A stretch of DNA of 64,000 bases from Hymenobacter sp. BRD67 (GTDB lineage Bacteria; Bacteroidota; Bacteroidia; Cytophagales; Hymenobacteraceae), in contig NZ_CP053904.1 in assembly GCF_013256425.1 (NCBI RefSeq), positions 4,030,001-4,094,000 of the forward strand, read 5' to 3'. The notes under the pieces are model-generated. The model worked only from the letters and a program-made list of their open reading frames with translations, searched no databases and had not been told where the DNA came from. The position numbers were made by a program, and so were the translations under genes. Of this stretch, positions 48,826 through 58,187 are shown one piece after another. Position 1 is the first letter of the stretch. Each line of letters begins with the position of its first letter.

Positions 48826-51588
48826 TTGTCTACCACGCCTGCTCCCACCACCCCCGTCAAGTTTGCCATCAAGTCGCTGGGGCCCGACCACATCAAGCCC
48901 GAGTCGGTAGCCGATACGCCGCTTATGCGGCAGTACTACCAGCTCAAGCAGCAGCACCCCGGCGCGGTGCTCTTGTTCCGGGTGGGCGATTTTTACGAAA
49001 CCTTTGGTGAAGACGCCGTTACGGCGGCCCGTATTCTCGACATCACGCTCACCAAGCGCGGGGCGGGCACGGCCAGTGAGGTGGCGCTGGCCGGCTTTCC
49101 GCACCATGCCCTCGATACTTACCTGCCCAAGCTGGTGCGCGCCGGCCAGCGCGTAGCCATCTGCGACCAGCTCGAAGACCCCAAGCAGGCCAAGGGATTG
49201 GTAAAGAGAGGAATAACCGAGCTGGTGACCCCCGGCGTGAGCCTGCACGACAATACCCTGGAGCGCCGTCAGAACAACTACCTGGCTGCCGTGCACTTTG
49301 GCAAAAGCGAAGCCGGCATCTCCTTTCTGGATATCAGCACCGGCGAGTTTCTGGCCGCCCAGGGCACGCTCGAGTACCTGGGCAAGCTGCTGCAGAATTT
49401 TCGTCCTGCCGAGGTATTATTCTGCAAGCGCAGCCGCGCCGAGTTTGAGGGCAATTTTGGCCCCGATTTCTGCACCTACGCGCTCGATGAGTGGGTATTT
49501 GGCACCGACTACGCCCACGACACACTCACGCGGCACTTCCGCACCACCTCGCTCAAGGGCTTTGGGGTCGATAACCTGAAAGAAGGCGTGATTGCGGCTG
49601 GCTGCATTCTGCACTACCTGGCCGAAACCAAGCATACTGATATTCAGCACGTAGCAAGCCTGGGCCGCCTTGAGGAAGACAAGTACGTGTGGCTCGACCG
49701 CTTCACGGTGCGCAACCTTGAGCTGGTGCAGGCTCAGCACCCCGGCGGCGTACCGCTGATTGATATCCTGGACCAGACCATTACGCCCATGGGGGCGCGC
49801 CTGCTGCGCAAGTGGGTGGTGCTGCCGCTCAAGGAGGTAAGCCAGATTCAGCGCCGCCTCGATACGGTAGCCGCCCTGGTGGCGGCCCCCGAGCTGCTGG
49901 AGGAGGTGCAAACCCATCTACGGCCCATCAACGACCTGGAGCGGCTTATCTCGAAGGTGGCGGTGCGCCGCGTAAATCCGCGCGAGCTGCTGCAGCTCGC
50001 GCGGGCGCTCGAAAGCATGGCCCCGCTGCGCGAAAAGCTGGCCGCTTCGGGCGTGCGGGCCCTCGAAAAGCTGGCCGACCAGCTCAACCCCTGCACTACG
50101 CTGCGCCAGGAAATCCAGACCAAAATCAGGCCCGATGCGCCGCTGCTCACCAACCAGGGCCACGTCATCCTGGATGGCGTAGACGCGGAGCTCGACGAGC
50201 TGCGGGCGCTGGCTTTTTCGGGGAAAGACTACCTCTTGAAACTGCAGCAGCGCGAGCAGGCCGCTACGGGCATTTCGTCGCTGAAAGTGGCTTATAATAA
50301 GGTGTTTGGCTATTATCTGGAAGTTAGCAACGCTCACAAAGCCAAAGTGCCCGGCGAATGGATTCGTAAGCAGACTTTGGTAAACGCCGAGCGCTACGTC
50401 ACTGAGGAGCTGAAAACCTATGAGGAGAAGATTCTCAATGCCGAGGAGCAGCTGTTTGTTATCGAAAGTCGCATTTACCAGGAGGTAGTGCTGGCGGCGC
50501 TCGATTTCGTGAGCCAGGTGCAGCAGAATGCCCGCGCCATCGGCGTGCTCGACTGCCTCACCTCCTTTGCGGCCACGGCACGGCAGCACCGCTACGTGCA
50601 GCCGGTGGTAAACGACGGGCCGACGCTCGACATCAAAGGCGGGCGGCATCCGGTTATCGAGCGCGGGCTGCCGCCGGGCGAGAGCTATATCCCGAATGAT
50701 ATATGCCTGAGCCAGGACGACCAGCAGATAGTGGTGATAACCGGCCCGAACATGGCTGGTAAGTCGGCCCTGTTGCGCCAGACGGCCCTCATCGTGCTGC
50801 TGGCCCAGATTGGCTCGTTTGTGCCCGCCGACGCGGCCACGATTGGTATTATCGACAAGATTTTTACCCGCGTCGGCGCGTCTGATAACCTGAGCAAGGG
50901 CGAAAGCACTTTTATGGTCGAGATGACCGAAACAGCTTCCATCCTGAATAATCTCTCCAATCGCAGCCTCGTGCTGATGGACGAAATTGGGCGCGGCACC
51001 AGTACCTACGACGGCATCAGCATTGCCTGGGCTATTGTGGAGCACCTGCACAACAACCCCAAAGCGCGCGCCAAAACGCTATTTGCCACCCACTACCACG
51101 AACTCAACCAGCTAGCCGACGACTGCCCGCGGGTGCGCAACTACCACGTGGCCGTGCAGGAAGCCGATGGCCGGGTGCTGTTTTTGCGCAAGCTGCGGCC
51201 GGGCGGCTCCGAGCACAGCTTCGGCATTCATGTGGCCCGCATGGCCGGCATGCCGCCTGCCGTGGTGCTGCGCGCCAACGAGATTATGCACCACCTGGAA
51301 CAGGAGCGCACCCAAACCGGCCAGCCCGACGCTGTCGACACCGCCGGACCCACCGAGTTTGACGATGTGCTGGCTGGCCTTGCCGACCAGCCCCAGCCGG
51401 CGCAGCCCCGTCCCCGCGCCACTACTGCCATGGCCACCCGGCCCACGGTGCAGCTTAGCATGTTTGAGCCCGGCGACCCGGCCCTGGAGCACCTGCGGGA
51501 ATTACTAAAAAGCCTCGATATCAATACCCTTACGCCCATTGAGGCCCTGCTTAAGCTTCAGGAGCTGAAAGTAGTAGCCAGCGCGTAG
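48826..51588 (+). CDS. mutS: DNA mismatch repair protein MutS
   Basis: 920 residues. The mismatch-recognition motif is present (RVGDFYETFGEDA, Phe-Tyr-Glu). The connector and clamp regions follow, and the ATPase has Walker A TGPNMAGKSALLRQ near residue 640, LMDEIGRGTSTYDG (Walker B) and the signature TLFATHYHEL. A tail of about 110 residues follows, including an Ala/Pro-rich linker and a terminal clamp helix (LLKSLDINTLTPIEALLKL). The start is TTG at 48826; no better ATG exists before the conserved N-terminus. The frame is intact. Confidence 0.96.
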   Translation: MSTTPAPTTPVKFAIKSLGPDHIKPESVADTPLMRQYYQLKQQHPGAVLLFRVGDFYETFGEDAVTAARILDITLTKRGAGTASEVALAGFPHHALDTYLPKLVRAGQRVAICDQLEDPKQAKGLVKRGITELVTPGVSLHDNTLERRQNNYLAAVHFGKSEAGISFLDISTGEFLAAQGTLEYLGKLLQNFRPAEVLFCKRSRAEFEGNFGPDFCTYALDEWVFGTDYAHDTLTRHFRTTSLKGFGVDNLKEGVIAAGCILHYLAETKHTDIQHVASLGRLEEDKYVWLDRFTVRNLELVQAQHPGGVPLIDILDQTITPMGARLLRKWVVLPLKEVSQIQRRLDTVAALVAAPELLEEVQTHLRPINDLERLISKVAVRRVNPRELLQLARALESMAPLREKLAASGVRALEKLADQLNPCTTLRQEIQTKIRPDAPLLTNQGHVILDGVDAELDELRALAFSGKDYLLKLQQREQAATGISSLKVAYNKVFGYYLEVSNAHKAKVPGEWIRKQTLVNAERYVTEELKTYEEKILNAEEQLFVIESRIYQEVVLAALDFVSQVQQNARAIGVLDCLTSFAATARQHRYVQPVVNDGPTLDIKGGRHPVIERGLPPGESYIPNDICLSQDDQQIVVITGPNMAGKSALLRQTALIVLLAQIGSFVPADAATIGIIDKIFTRVGASDNLSKGESTFMVEMTETASILNNLSNRSLVLMDEIGRGTSTYDGISIAWAIVEHLHNNPKARAKTLFATHYHELNQLADDCPRVRNYHVAVQEADGRVLFLRKLRPGGSEHSFGIHVARMAGMPPAVVLRANEIMHHLEQERTQTGQPDAVDTAGPTEFDDVLAGLADQPQPAQPRPRATTAMATRPTVQLSMFEPGDPALEHLRELLKSLDINTLTPIEALLKLQELKVVASA

Positions 51589-51598
51589 GCAGAAGCAA

Positions 51599-51652
51599 AC
51601 AAGCGGGCCGAGCAAACATATTAAATTTAATATGTTTGCTCGGCCCGCTTGT
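51599..51652. terminator. Bidirectional terminator between mutS and the MG2-plug gene
   Basis: A perfect stem of about 26 bp beginning ACAAGCGGGCCGAGCAAACA, with almost no loop (AAATTT centre). Its right end touches the stop codon of the convergent gene. Confidence 0.85.
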
Positions 51653-54157
51653 CTACTGAACTTCCAGGGCATTGCTGCCCAAGGCGGGCTGGCCGGCGGG
51701 CGAAATACCTTCGGCCGAGAGGCGAAAGCTGCCCGTAGCTTCGGAAGTATAGAAGGTAAGCTGGGCCTGACCGCTGGCATCAATGCTGATAGTCGGGTTC
51801 CAGTACAAGGTGGAGCGGCGATTGTCGGGCCGGGTAAGGGGTGGGGCACCGGCCCCGTAGCGGGGCGCATAAAACTGCCGGGGACAATTAAAAGCGGCCT
51901 GCCGCAGCGCAAATACGCCGGGTAACTGGTCCTGGCGGTGGTCGTAGGTGGGGTTGCCCCGGCGTGTATACACCGCCAGTACGCCCCCCGAGCCCCGGCT
52001 GCCGAAAATGGCGGCCTGTCCGCCTTTCAGCACCTCCACCCGCTCTATATCGAATGCAGGGTAGAAAGCCAGTGCATCTATCGTAACGGGCACGCCATCG
52101 AGCAGCACCAGCGGGGAGCTGCCTGAAAAAGAAGTATTGCCCCGTATCTGCACCTGAATATTGGGCTCAGACCCCGTAATGGTGAGGCCGGCTACCCGCC
52201 CCTGCAGCAGTTGAAGCACCGTGCTGCTAGCGGCCGCCGGTATCTTCGTAAAATCGACGACGGTGGCATTGCCAGGCGAGTAAAGTCGACGGGTGTCGGC
52301 AACTACTTCGCGCGTGCCTTGCACGCGTACTGTTCCCAGGGCAATGGTAGTGGAAGTGCGGTAGCGCTGCTCGTCGGCCTGCTGGGCCTGGCTGCGCTGA
52401 ATAGCAGCGGCCAGCGGTGGCTCGGGAGTGGTGGGCAGCGGTGGCAGCGGCTGCGTGGGCAGTGCCGGGCCGTTATCGAGGTGAAAAGCCAAGTTGCGAC
52501 GGCCTTTGGCTGTCCGCGCCTGGAGGGTGGCCCGCAGGGTGTCGCAGCCACCCAGGCCATTAAGTAAAAACCGGCCCTCGTCGTCGGTCTCAACTGATAT
52601 AATCTGCTTGGTGGGTTTGGCTTGCAGGTAAGTCAGGACGCTATGGGGCGAAGGCGTGCCGCTGGGCTGGGTTAGCTGGCCCATAATACCCAGGCTGCGC
52701 TCTACGCCAAAGTCGGGGCTGGGGGCCTGCCCGGCCAATACCGGCTCCCAGGCAAAGCGCCGCCAGCCCTGGGTAAGCAGCAGGTCGTCGAGCGCCTGGT
52801 CGGTTTCGGGCGAAGGGTTCTGAAAATAATAGCCAGGGTCTTCTACATAGCCGGCCAGGTCGGCCGTCAGCAACAGCCGGGCCGCGATATTGTCGGCAGC
52901 GGGAATGGTAGCATTAGCATCGGCTACCGCCAGCGACAGCTGAGCGGCGGCGGGCCGACCAGTGGCATCCGTTACGGCCACAACCACGCGCACAGGCTCG
53001 TGCGCCTTATAAACTGCCCGGTCGGGCGTAAGGGTGATATGCAGCGCCGCCTCATTGCCGGCAAAAGCCAGCCGCTCGGCCAGCGGATGGCCCTGCCCGT
53101 CGAACAGCGTAAAGTGTACCACGCCGCTGGCAAACTTGCTCTTTGGCACCCGTGCCATAAAGGCTTCCGGGCCCTGCACCTGCCCGCGGCCGATGTAGCC
53201 TATGTTGCTGCCTACCTGCCCCAGCAGCAGAATAGGACCACCACCGCTGCCATGCTGCCGGATAGTTATCTCAAACGCATCGGCGGTAGGCACTACCTGC
53301 AGCACGTAGCCTTTGGCCTGCGCCGCCGGCAGCGGTACGCTAAGCCCGGCCAGCGCCGGCGTGCTAAAGGTGGCCCGGTAGCGCTGCCCTTCGGCCGGCG
53401 TAAATCGTAGCGTTCCCATGCCGCCGTGGCGGCTCTGGAAGGTGGCCACGGGGTGGTTGTCGCTATCAAGTACCTGGCCGGCCACCGCCAGGCCCCGGCC
53501 GGTATAGTCTACTGCCTTAAAAGCTACAACGTTACCAATGCCGGCTACCAGATTGCCGCCTTCCGGAAAAAACTGCACATCGGGCGGCAGGCTCTTCGGG
53601 GCGGGGGAGTGCTGGGCCTGCCTGGCCGGGCGGCGCTCCGATTTCGAGCTGCCGGGCGCTGCCTCTGCCTCGGCTACCGGCCACACTTGCAGGCGACGGG
53701 TATAAAAAAAATCAGGACCGGCATTGCGCATCCAGCCGGTGTAAGCCCGTAGTAGGTAGGTGCCGGGCGCCAGCGTATCGGGCAGAGTCAAATCGCCCTG
53801 GCCGAGCCCCCCGGCCAGCTCCAGCGTGCGCCGGCTCACCAGCTGCTGCCGGGCCGAGATGAGGTCTATGTGCAACACCTTGCTCAGCGTATCGAGGCGA
53901 TGCTGCCCGGCGTCGGCCACGTAGGCGCGCAGCCAAATGGTTTCGCCGGCCGTGTAGGTATCCTTGTCGAGGTGCAGGTAAACAGTTTCGGGGCGGGCCT
54001 TGTCATAAAACTGCTGCACGCTCAGCACAATGTGCCGAAGCACCGCCAGGTCGTCGGGCGGCAGCAGGCGAAAGCCAGCCAGGCTAAGTACGAGGCCTGC
54101 CAGCAGCCAAATCCGGGTGGTACTTCCAAAAGCAGGCAGATATCGACGCAATTTCAT
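51653..54157 (-). CDS. MG2-domain protein with orphan TonB plug domain (paralogue B)
   Basis: 834 residues, intact. N-terminal hydrophobic export segment, MG2-like domain (TVYLHLDKDTYTAGETIWLR), further beta sandwiches (VQFFPEGGNLVAG), a low-complexity Pro linker, a TonB plug-like domain (LLQGRVAGLTITG ... IFGSRGSGGVLAVYTRRG) and a final sandwich (LYWNPTISIDASGQAQLTFY). As in the copy at 33260-35810 there is no barrel. The two copies share the same order and many identical motifs throughout. It is likely exported to the periplasm or outer membrane; the role is unknown. Confidence 0.85.
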   Translation of the reverse strand: MKLRRYLPAFGSTTRIWLLAGLVLSLAGFRLLPPDDLAVLRHIVLSVQQFYDKARPETVYLHLDKDTYTAGETIWLRAYVADAGQHRLDTLSKVLHIDLISARQQLVSRRTLELAGGLGQGDLTLPDTLAPGTYLLRAYTGWMRNAGPDFFYTRRLQVWPVAEAEAAPGSSKSERRPARQAQHSPAPKSLPPDVQFFPEGGNLVAGIGNVVAFKAVDYTGRGLAVAGQVLDSDNHPVATFQSRHGGMGTLRFTPAEGQRYRATFSTPALAGLSVPLPAAQAKGYVLQVVPTADAFEITIRQHGSGGGPILLLGQVGSNIGYIGRGQVQGPEAFMARVPKSKFASGVVHFTLFDGQGHPLAERLAFAGNEAALHITLTPDRAVYKAHEPVRVVVAVTDATGRPAAAQLSLAVADANATIPAADNIAARLLLTADLAGYVEDPGYYFQNPSPETDQALDDLLLTQGWRRFAWEPVLAGQAPSPDFGVERSLGIMGQLTQPSGTPSPHSVLTYLQAKPTKQIISVETDDEGRFLLNGLGGCDTLRATLQARTAKGRRNLAFHLDNGPALPTQPLPPLPTTPEPPLAAAIQRSQAQQADEQRYRTSTTIALGTVRVQGTREVVADTRRLYSPGNATVVDFTKIPAAASSTVLQLLQGRVAGLTITGSEPNIQVQIRGNTSFSGSSPLVLLDGVPVTIDALAFYPAFDIERVEVLKGGQAAIFGSRGSGGVLAVYTRRGNPTYDHRQDQLPGVFALRQAAFNCPRQFYAPRYGAGAPPLTRPDNRRSTLYWNPTISIDASGQAQLTFYTSEATGSFRLSAEGISPAGQPALGSNALEVQ

Positions 54158-54378
54158 GCTGGTTAATTTAGAAATGCGAACATACTCAATGAAGTAGCTA
54201 TGTATAGTTTTAGCTCCCAAAAATGCGCGCCACCTGAAGCTAAACCGGGCAGTTCACTGTTTCAATACTAACCATATACCTGTGAGGCTCGGGTGAAACC
54301 TTTCGCTTCGCATGGGCTGGCCAGTAGCCCTGGCATCCGGTAAGCAGGGCACTACGTATCTTCTTTTTTATTTTCCTT

Positions 54379-55062
54379 ATGCAAGTATTTCTGAAAATTA
54401 TTTCCGGCGCCGGGCTGCTGGCGCTGGTAGCCTGCGGTGCTCAGCAGCCGGCGCAGGCGCAGTCCCAGCCCGCCGCCTCTACGGCGGGCTTCGCCCCCAA
54501 AGACCTGACCGGTCTGGCGCAGGCAACGTTTGCGGGCGGCTGCTTTTGGGCGCAGGAAGAGGCTTTTGAAGAAATAAAAGGCGTGAAGCAGGTGGTGAGC
54601 GGCTATGCCGGCGGCACAGTGCCCCACCCCAGCTACGAGCAAGTGGCCGGCCAGGCAACCGGCCACACCGAAACCGTGAATATTTACTACGACCCCAAAG
54701 AAGTAAGCTATAAAACCCTGGCCCAGATTTTCTTCCAGGCCAGCCACGACCCCACGCAGCTTAATCGGCAGGGTCCTGATACCGGCCCCGAGTATCGCTC
54801 GGCCGTATTTTACCGCACGCCGGAAGAAAAGAAAATCATCGACGACGTGGTGGCTCAGGTAAACGCCTCCAAGGAGTACGATAGCAAAATCGTGACCCAG
54901 TTAGTGCCGTTTAAGCAGTTCTGGCCCGCCGAAGAGTACCACCAGGGCTATTATCGCCTGCATCCCGACAACCCCTACATTGCCACGGTATCCGAGCACA
55001 AAGTGGCCAGGGTGCGCAAGCTCTTTCCCCTCGATTTGAAGCCCGACCTGCCTAGTCTATAA
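54379..55062 (+). CDS. msrA: Peptide methionine-(S)-sulfoxide reductase MsrA, lipoprotein
   Basis: 227 residues. The signal sequence ends in a lipobox LVAC (Cys19), so the enzyme is membrane-anchored outside the cytoplasm. The MsrA domain starts at ATFAGGCFWAQEEAFE with the catalytic Cys in GCFW, followed by SGYAGG, HTETVNIYYDP and FKQFWPAEEYHQGYY. No other Cys follows the catalytic one, so the classical C-terminal recycling cysteines are missing. It repairs oxidised methionine in envelope proteins. Confidence 0.94.
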   Translation: MQVFLKIISGAGLLALVACGAQQPAQAQSQPAASTAGFAPKDLTGLAQATFAGGCFWAQEEAFEEIKGVKQVVSGYAGGTVPHPSYEQVAGQATGHTETVNIYYDPKEVSYKTLAQIFFQASHDPTQLNRQGPDTGPEYRSAVFYRTPEEKKIIDDVVAQVNASKEYDSKIVTQLVPFKQFWPAEEYHQGYYRLHPDNPYIATVSEHKVARVRKLFPLDLKPDLPSL

Positions 55063-55086
55063 GCGGTTAAGCGGTAAGGCAGCAAG

Positions 55087-55126
55087 AGAGGGCGATAAAT
55101 AGTGAATACACTATTTATCGCCCTCT
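55087..55126. terminator. Bidirectional terminator overlapping a stop codon
   Basis: A perfect 18-bp stem starting AGAGGGCGATAAATAGTG with an AATA loop. Its right arm contains the last codons and stop (55115) of the convergent membrane protein gene. Confidence 0.8.
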
Positions 55127-55600
55127 GATTTGGTCAAGCAGGTTGGTTTTACGCTTAATCAGCACGTAGCGAATAGAAAATGCGGTAGGAAAGCGAGCGT
55201 AATCGTCGCTGTTAAACTCCACAGTTGGCTTAAAGTCGAAGCTGAGCACCAGTGGTAAAAACGCTACCTTGTACTCCAGGCCTACCAGGCCGTCGAGGCC
55301 GCCGAAATTGCCCGAGTCTTTGTTGTGGCCCACGTGCCCGCCTGCGCCAAAATAGTAGTTGAGGCTAGGACCCAGGATGCCAAAGTGGTATTCGCCCAGT
55401 ACCGTGCCGCTTGCCTCCCGCGAACCCAGGCCGGCAATGCCTTCCAGCGTAACGCGTGGGGCCACCAGCTGCTGCACCGTAATGCCATAGTTGCCACCGC
55501 CCAGGCGCAGGCCCGCCGCCGTAATGTATTTCTGAGCGGCTGCCGGCCGGGCAAAAAAGCTGAGCAGCAACAGGCTGCCAAATGAAAATCGAGTTGACAT
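55115..55600 (-). CDS. Small outer-membrane beta-barrel-like protein
   Basis: 161 residues with a signal peptide (SLLLLSFFARPAAA). Alternating beta strands with Gly and aromatic residues follow (LGGGNYGITVQQLV, YHFGILGPSLNYYFGAGGHVG, GLVGLEYKVAF). The pattern fits an eight-stranded outer-membrane barrel of the OmpW/PorT-like kind. The Met at 55600 (MSTRFSFGSL) gives the signal peptide; the open frame continues 43 codons upstream without one. The function is unknown. Confidence 0.75.
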   Translation of the reverse strand: MSTRFSFGSLLLLSFFARPAAAQKYITAAGLRLGGGNYGITVQQLVAPRVTLEGIAGLGSREASGTVLGEYHFGILGPSLNYYFGAGGHVGHNKDSGNFGGLDGLVGLEYKVAFLPLVLSFDFKPTVEFNSDDYARFPTAFSIRYVLIKRKTNLLDQIRGR

Positions 55601-55806
55601 GCGAGCGCCTAAACAACGACCCTGCCAAAAGCAGCAAAACCGTCTGTTCAACGCCTTTGCCCGGCAGATAGTGCTTACGCTAAGCAGCCGCAAGCCGTTT
55701 TTGAGCGTACAAGATTCCGGTTTTTGCACCCTTTTCCCGGGCCCTAACGTCTGTTAGCCGGACCTTTGCCCGTAGATTCTCAATCATCCCCCACATCCTA
55801 CCCTCT

Positions 55807-56766
55807 GTGTATTTACACCACGTAGCGGCCTACTTGCCGGCAGCTGTCGTTACAAACGAACATTTCACCAAGCTAAATGGCTTAGCTTCGGACTGGATAA
55901 TTGAGCGCACAGGCATTCGGGAGCGGCGTAAAGCAGCGCCCGGCGAAAATGCCAATACAATGGCTATTGCCGCCACTCAGGCCCTGCTGGCGGAAGTCCC
56001 GACCTTTGCGGCCGACAGCATCGACCTTATTGTGGTGGGCACCTATACGCCCCACGATACCATTTATACGGCTGCTCATGCCGTGCAGCGCGCCCTGAAT
56101 ATCAATGAGATACCCGTAGTTAGTATTTCATCGGCCTGCTCTTCGCTGCTCAACGCCGTTGAGATAGTAGAAGGCTATTTTGCGCTTGGCAAGGCCAGCC
56201 GGGCGCTGGTAGTAGTGAGTGAGCACAATACGGCTTACAACAATGAGGAAGATACGATGGCCGGTCACCTCTGGGGCGATGGCTCGGCGGCGCTGCTTTT
56301 CAGCAAGGAGCGGCTGGCAGCTACCGATTTACGCGTGGTGCAGGTCGTGACCGGCGGGGCCGCGCCCATGGGCAAGGCCGACGAAGCCGTGACCCTCAAG
56401 CCCATTGATAAAGGCATTGTAATGCCCTACGGCCGCGACGTGTTTCAACAGGCCTGTACCTATATGGCCCGAATCACCCAGCAGCTGCTGGATGCCAATG
56501 GCCTTACTGTGAAGGAGCTGGACTACCTGATTCCGCACCAGGCCAATTTGCGAATCTCGGCCAACGTGGTAAAGCAGCTTGGCCTGGACCCGGCCCGGGC
56601 AGTTAATAATATCGAGCGCCTGGGCAATACCGGCTGCGCCGGGGCCGCCATCGGCCTGGCCGAGATATGGAACCAGATTCAGGAAGGTAATAAGCTTATC
56701 ATCACCGTTTTCGGTGGTGGTTATTCTTACGGGGCCATGCTGCTGGAAAAGCACGCCACTGCATAA
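55807..56766 (+). CDS. fabH: Beta-ketoacyl-ACP synthase III
   Basis: 319 residues of the FabH/thiolase fold. The catalytic Cys lies in SISSACSSLLNAVE (near residue 113), with the His in IPHQANLRI and the Asn in LGNTGCAG. It condenses acetyl-CoA or another acyl-CoA with malonyl-ACP to start fatty acid synthesis. Bacteroidota often carry more than one copy. The start is GTG at 55807 (MYLHHVAAYLP). It is followed 41 bp later by arfB. Confidence 0.9.
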   Translation: MYLHHVAAYLPAAVVTNEHFTKLNGLASDWIIERTGIRERRKAAPGENANTMAIAATQALLAEVPTFAADSIDLIVVGTYTPHDTIYTAAHAVQRALNINEIPVVSISSACSSLLNAVEIVEGYFALGKASRALVVVSEHNTAYNNEEDTMAGHLWGDGSAALLFSKERLAATDLRVVQVVTGGAAPMGKADEAVTLKPIDKGIVMPYGRDVFQQACTYMARITQQLLDANGLTVKELDYLIPHQANLRISANVVKQLGLDPARAVNNIERLGNTGCAGAAIGLAEIWNQIQEGNKLIITVFGGGYSYGAMLLEKHATA

Positions 56767-56807
56767 GGCATGTAGGGTTGCTTTTTATAGCCGTAAACTT
56801 GTGCCTG

Positions 56808-57212
56808 ATGCTTCCTCCTGCCGCTGCTTTCTTACCAGAAATTACGTTTCAGACCAGTCGCGCCAGCGGGCCGGGCGGGCAGAATGTGAATAAGGTAGAG
56901 AGCCGCGTAGAGCTGCGTTGGCAGCTCCAAGCCTCGCAGGTGCTCACCGAGGCTCAGAAACAGCTCATCCTGGAAAAGCTGGCTTCGCAGCTGACTGCCG
57001 ATGGCCACCTGCTGCTGGCTGCTCAGGACGACCGGAGCCAGCTGCGCAACAAGGAAATTGTACTGACCCGCTTTCACCAGCTGCTCGAAAAAAGCCTGCA
57101 CCGGCCCAAGCCCCGGCGGGCCACCCGGCCCAGTGCCGGGGCCGTGCGCCGGCGCCTGGAAGGCAAAAAAGCGCAAAGCGAAAAGAAAGCCAATCGGCGC
57201 CGGCTGGATTAG
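56808..57212 (+). CDS. arfB: Alternative ribosome-rescue factor ArfB (peptidyl-tRNA hydrolase)
   Basis: 134 residues. The GGQ motif (SRASGPGGQNVNKVESRVEL, Gln25) is near the N-terminus, and the family's basic C-terminal tail (RRRLEGKKAQSEKKANRRR) enters the mRNA channel. There is no codon-recognition domain, which separates it from release factors. It frees peptides from ribosomes stalled on non-stop mRNA. ATG 56808 fits; an upstream TTG would add a hydrophobic leader. Confidence 0.92.
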   Translation: MLPPAAAFLPEITFQTSRASGPGGQNVNKVESRVELRWQLQASQVLTEAQKQLILEKLASQLTADGHLLLAAQDDRSQLRNKEIVLTRFHQLLEKSLHRPKPRRATRPSAGAVRRRLEGKKAQSEKKANRRRLD

Positions 57213-57496
57213 CCGTGCCCCATCGCTGGATATGCTGAATTTTATATAAATAATCCCTGCTCTATACAAGGATAGGGCAAGGATTATGGGTAGTCGATTT
57301 TATGGGCGTAATTTTAAAGAGTAGCTAAGATTACAGAGTGGCAGCAAGTTGTTTTCACAGTCAGAAAGAGAGCGGGTTGCCCGGGCCGGAAACCAGCCAG
57401 GACTTTTGATTACAAATGTCGCCCTCGATTAGGTGTAATTTAAACGTAGAAATACTCAATTGTGAAAAACACGTATTTATACGTGCTGGCCGGTAG

Positions 57497-58165
57497 CTAC
57501 GAGTCGAGCAGGCCGTGGCGGGCGGCGTACACTACCAGTCCCGCCGAATTAGGTGCGCTGGTTTTCTCCAGCAGCTTCTGACGGTGGCCCTCCACGGTGC
57601 GCCGGCTGATAAAGAGCTGCTCGGCAATATCGGCGGCCGTGCAGCCCTGGCAGATAAGGCGGAGCACCTCGTGCTCACGGGTGGTAAGCTGCACCAGGTC
57701 AGGCAGCCTGGGAGTTGGGGTGCGCTCGGGGTGCTGCACGCCCCGAATAAGCGCGCGTGAGATGCGCGGCGTAAAGTGGAAGCCTGTAGTAAGCACTTCC
57801 TCAATAGTAAGCCGTAGCTGCTCCTGGTCTACGTCTTTGGGCAGGTAGCTGCGGGCTCCTACCTTCATCATCTGGGTAATGTATTTATCGGCCGAAAACA
57901 TCGACAGCACGATTATTTTCAGGTCGGGAAACTCCTGCAGTAGCTGGCGGGCCGCTTCGGGGCCATCAATGTTGGGCATCTGCAGGTCGAGCAGCAGCAC
58001 ATCGGGCAGCCGCTGGCGGCAGGTGGCCAGCAACTCCGAAAGCTCCGAAGCCTCCGTAACCGACGCTACGTAGGGCAAGGCCTGCAAAATATAGCGCATA
58101 CCCTGCCGAAAAAGCTGGTGGTCGTCGAGTAGGGCAATGTGGACGGGAGAACTAGGTGTTGGCAT
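57497..58165 (-). CDS. NarL/LuxR-type response regulator
   Basis: 222 residues: receiver domain (IALLDDHQLFRQGM, phospho-Asp in VLLLDLQMPNIDG, Thr/Ser at VLSMF, Lys at LPKDV) and a C-terminal LuxR helix-turn-helix (LTTREHEVLRLICQGCTAADIAEQLF). The ATG at 58165 is 22 bp after the kinase stop. It is the last gene of a membrane protein/kinase/regulator operon, and phosphorylation would activate DNA binding. Confidence 0.92.
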   Translation of the reverse strand: MPTPSSPVHIALLDDHQLFRQGMRYILQALPYVASVTEASELSELLATCRQRLPDVLLLDLQMPNIDGPEAARQLLQEFPDLKIIVLSMFSADKYITQMMKVGARSYLPKDVDQEQLRLTIEEVLTTGFHFTPRISRALIRGVQHPERTPTPRLPDLVQLTTREHEVLRLICQGCTAADIAEQLFISRRTVEGHRQKLLEKTSAPNSAGLVVYAARHGLLDS

Positions 58166-58187
58166 AGCAGGGCTGGAAAAGGATAGT

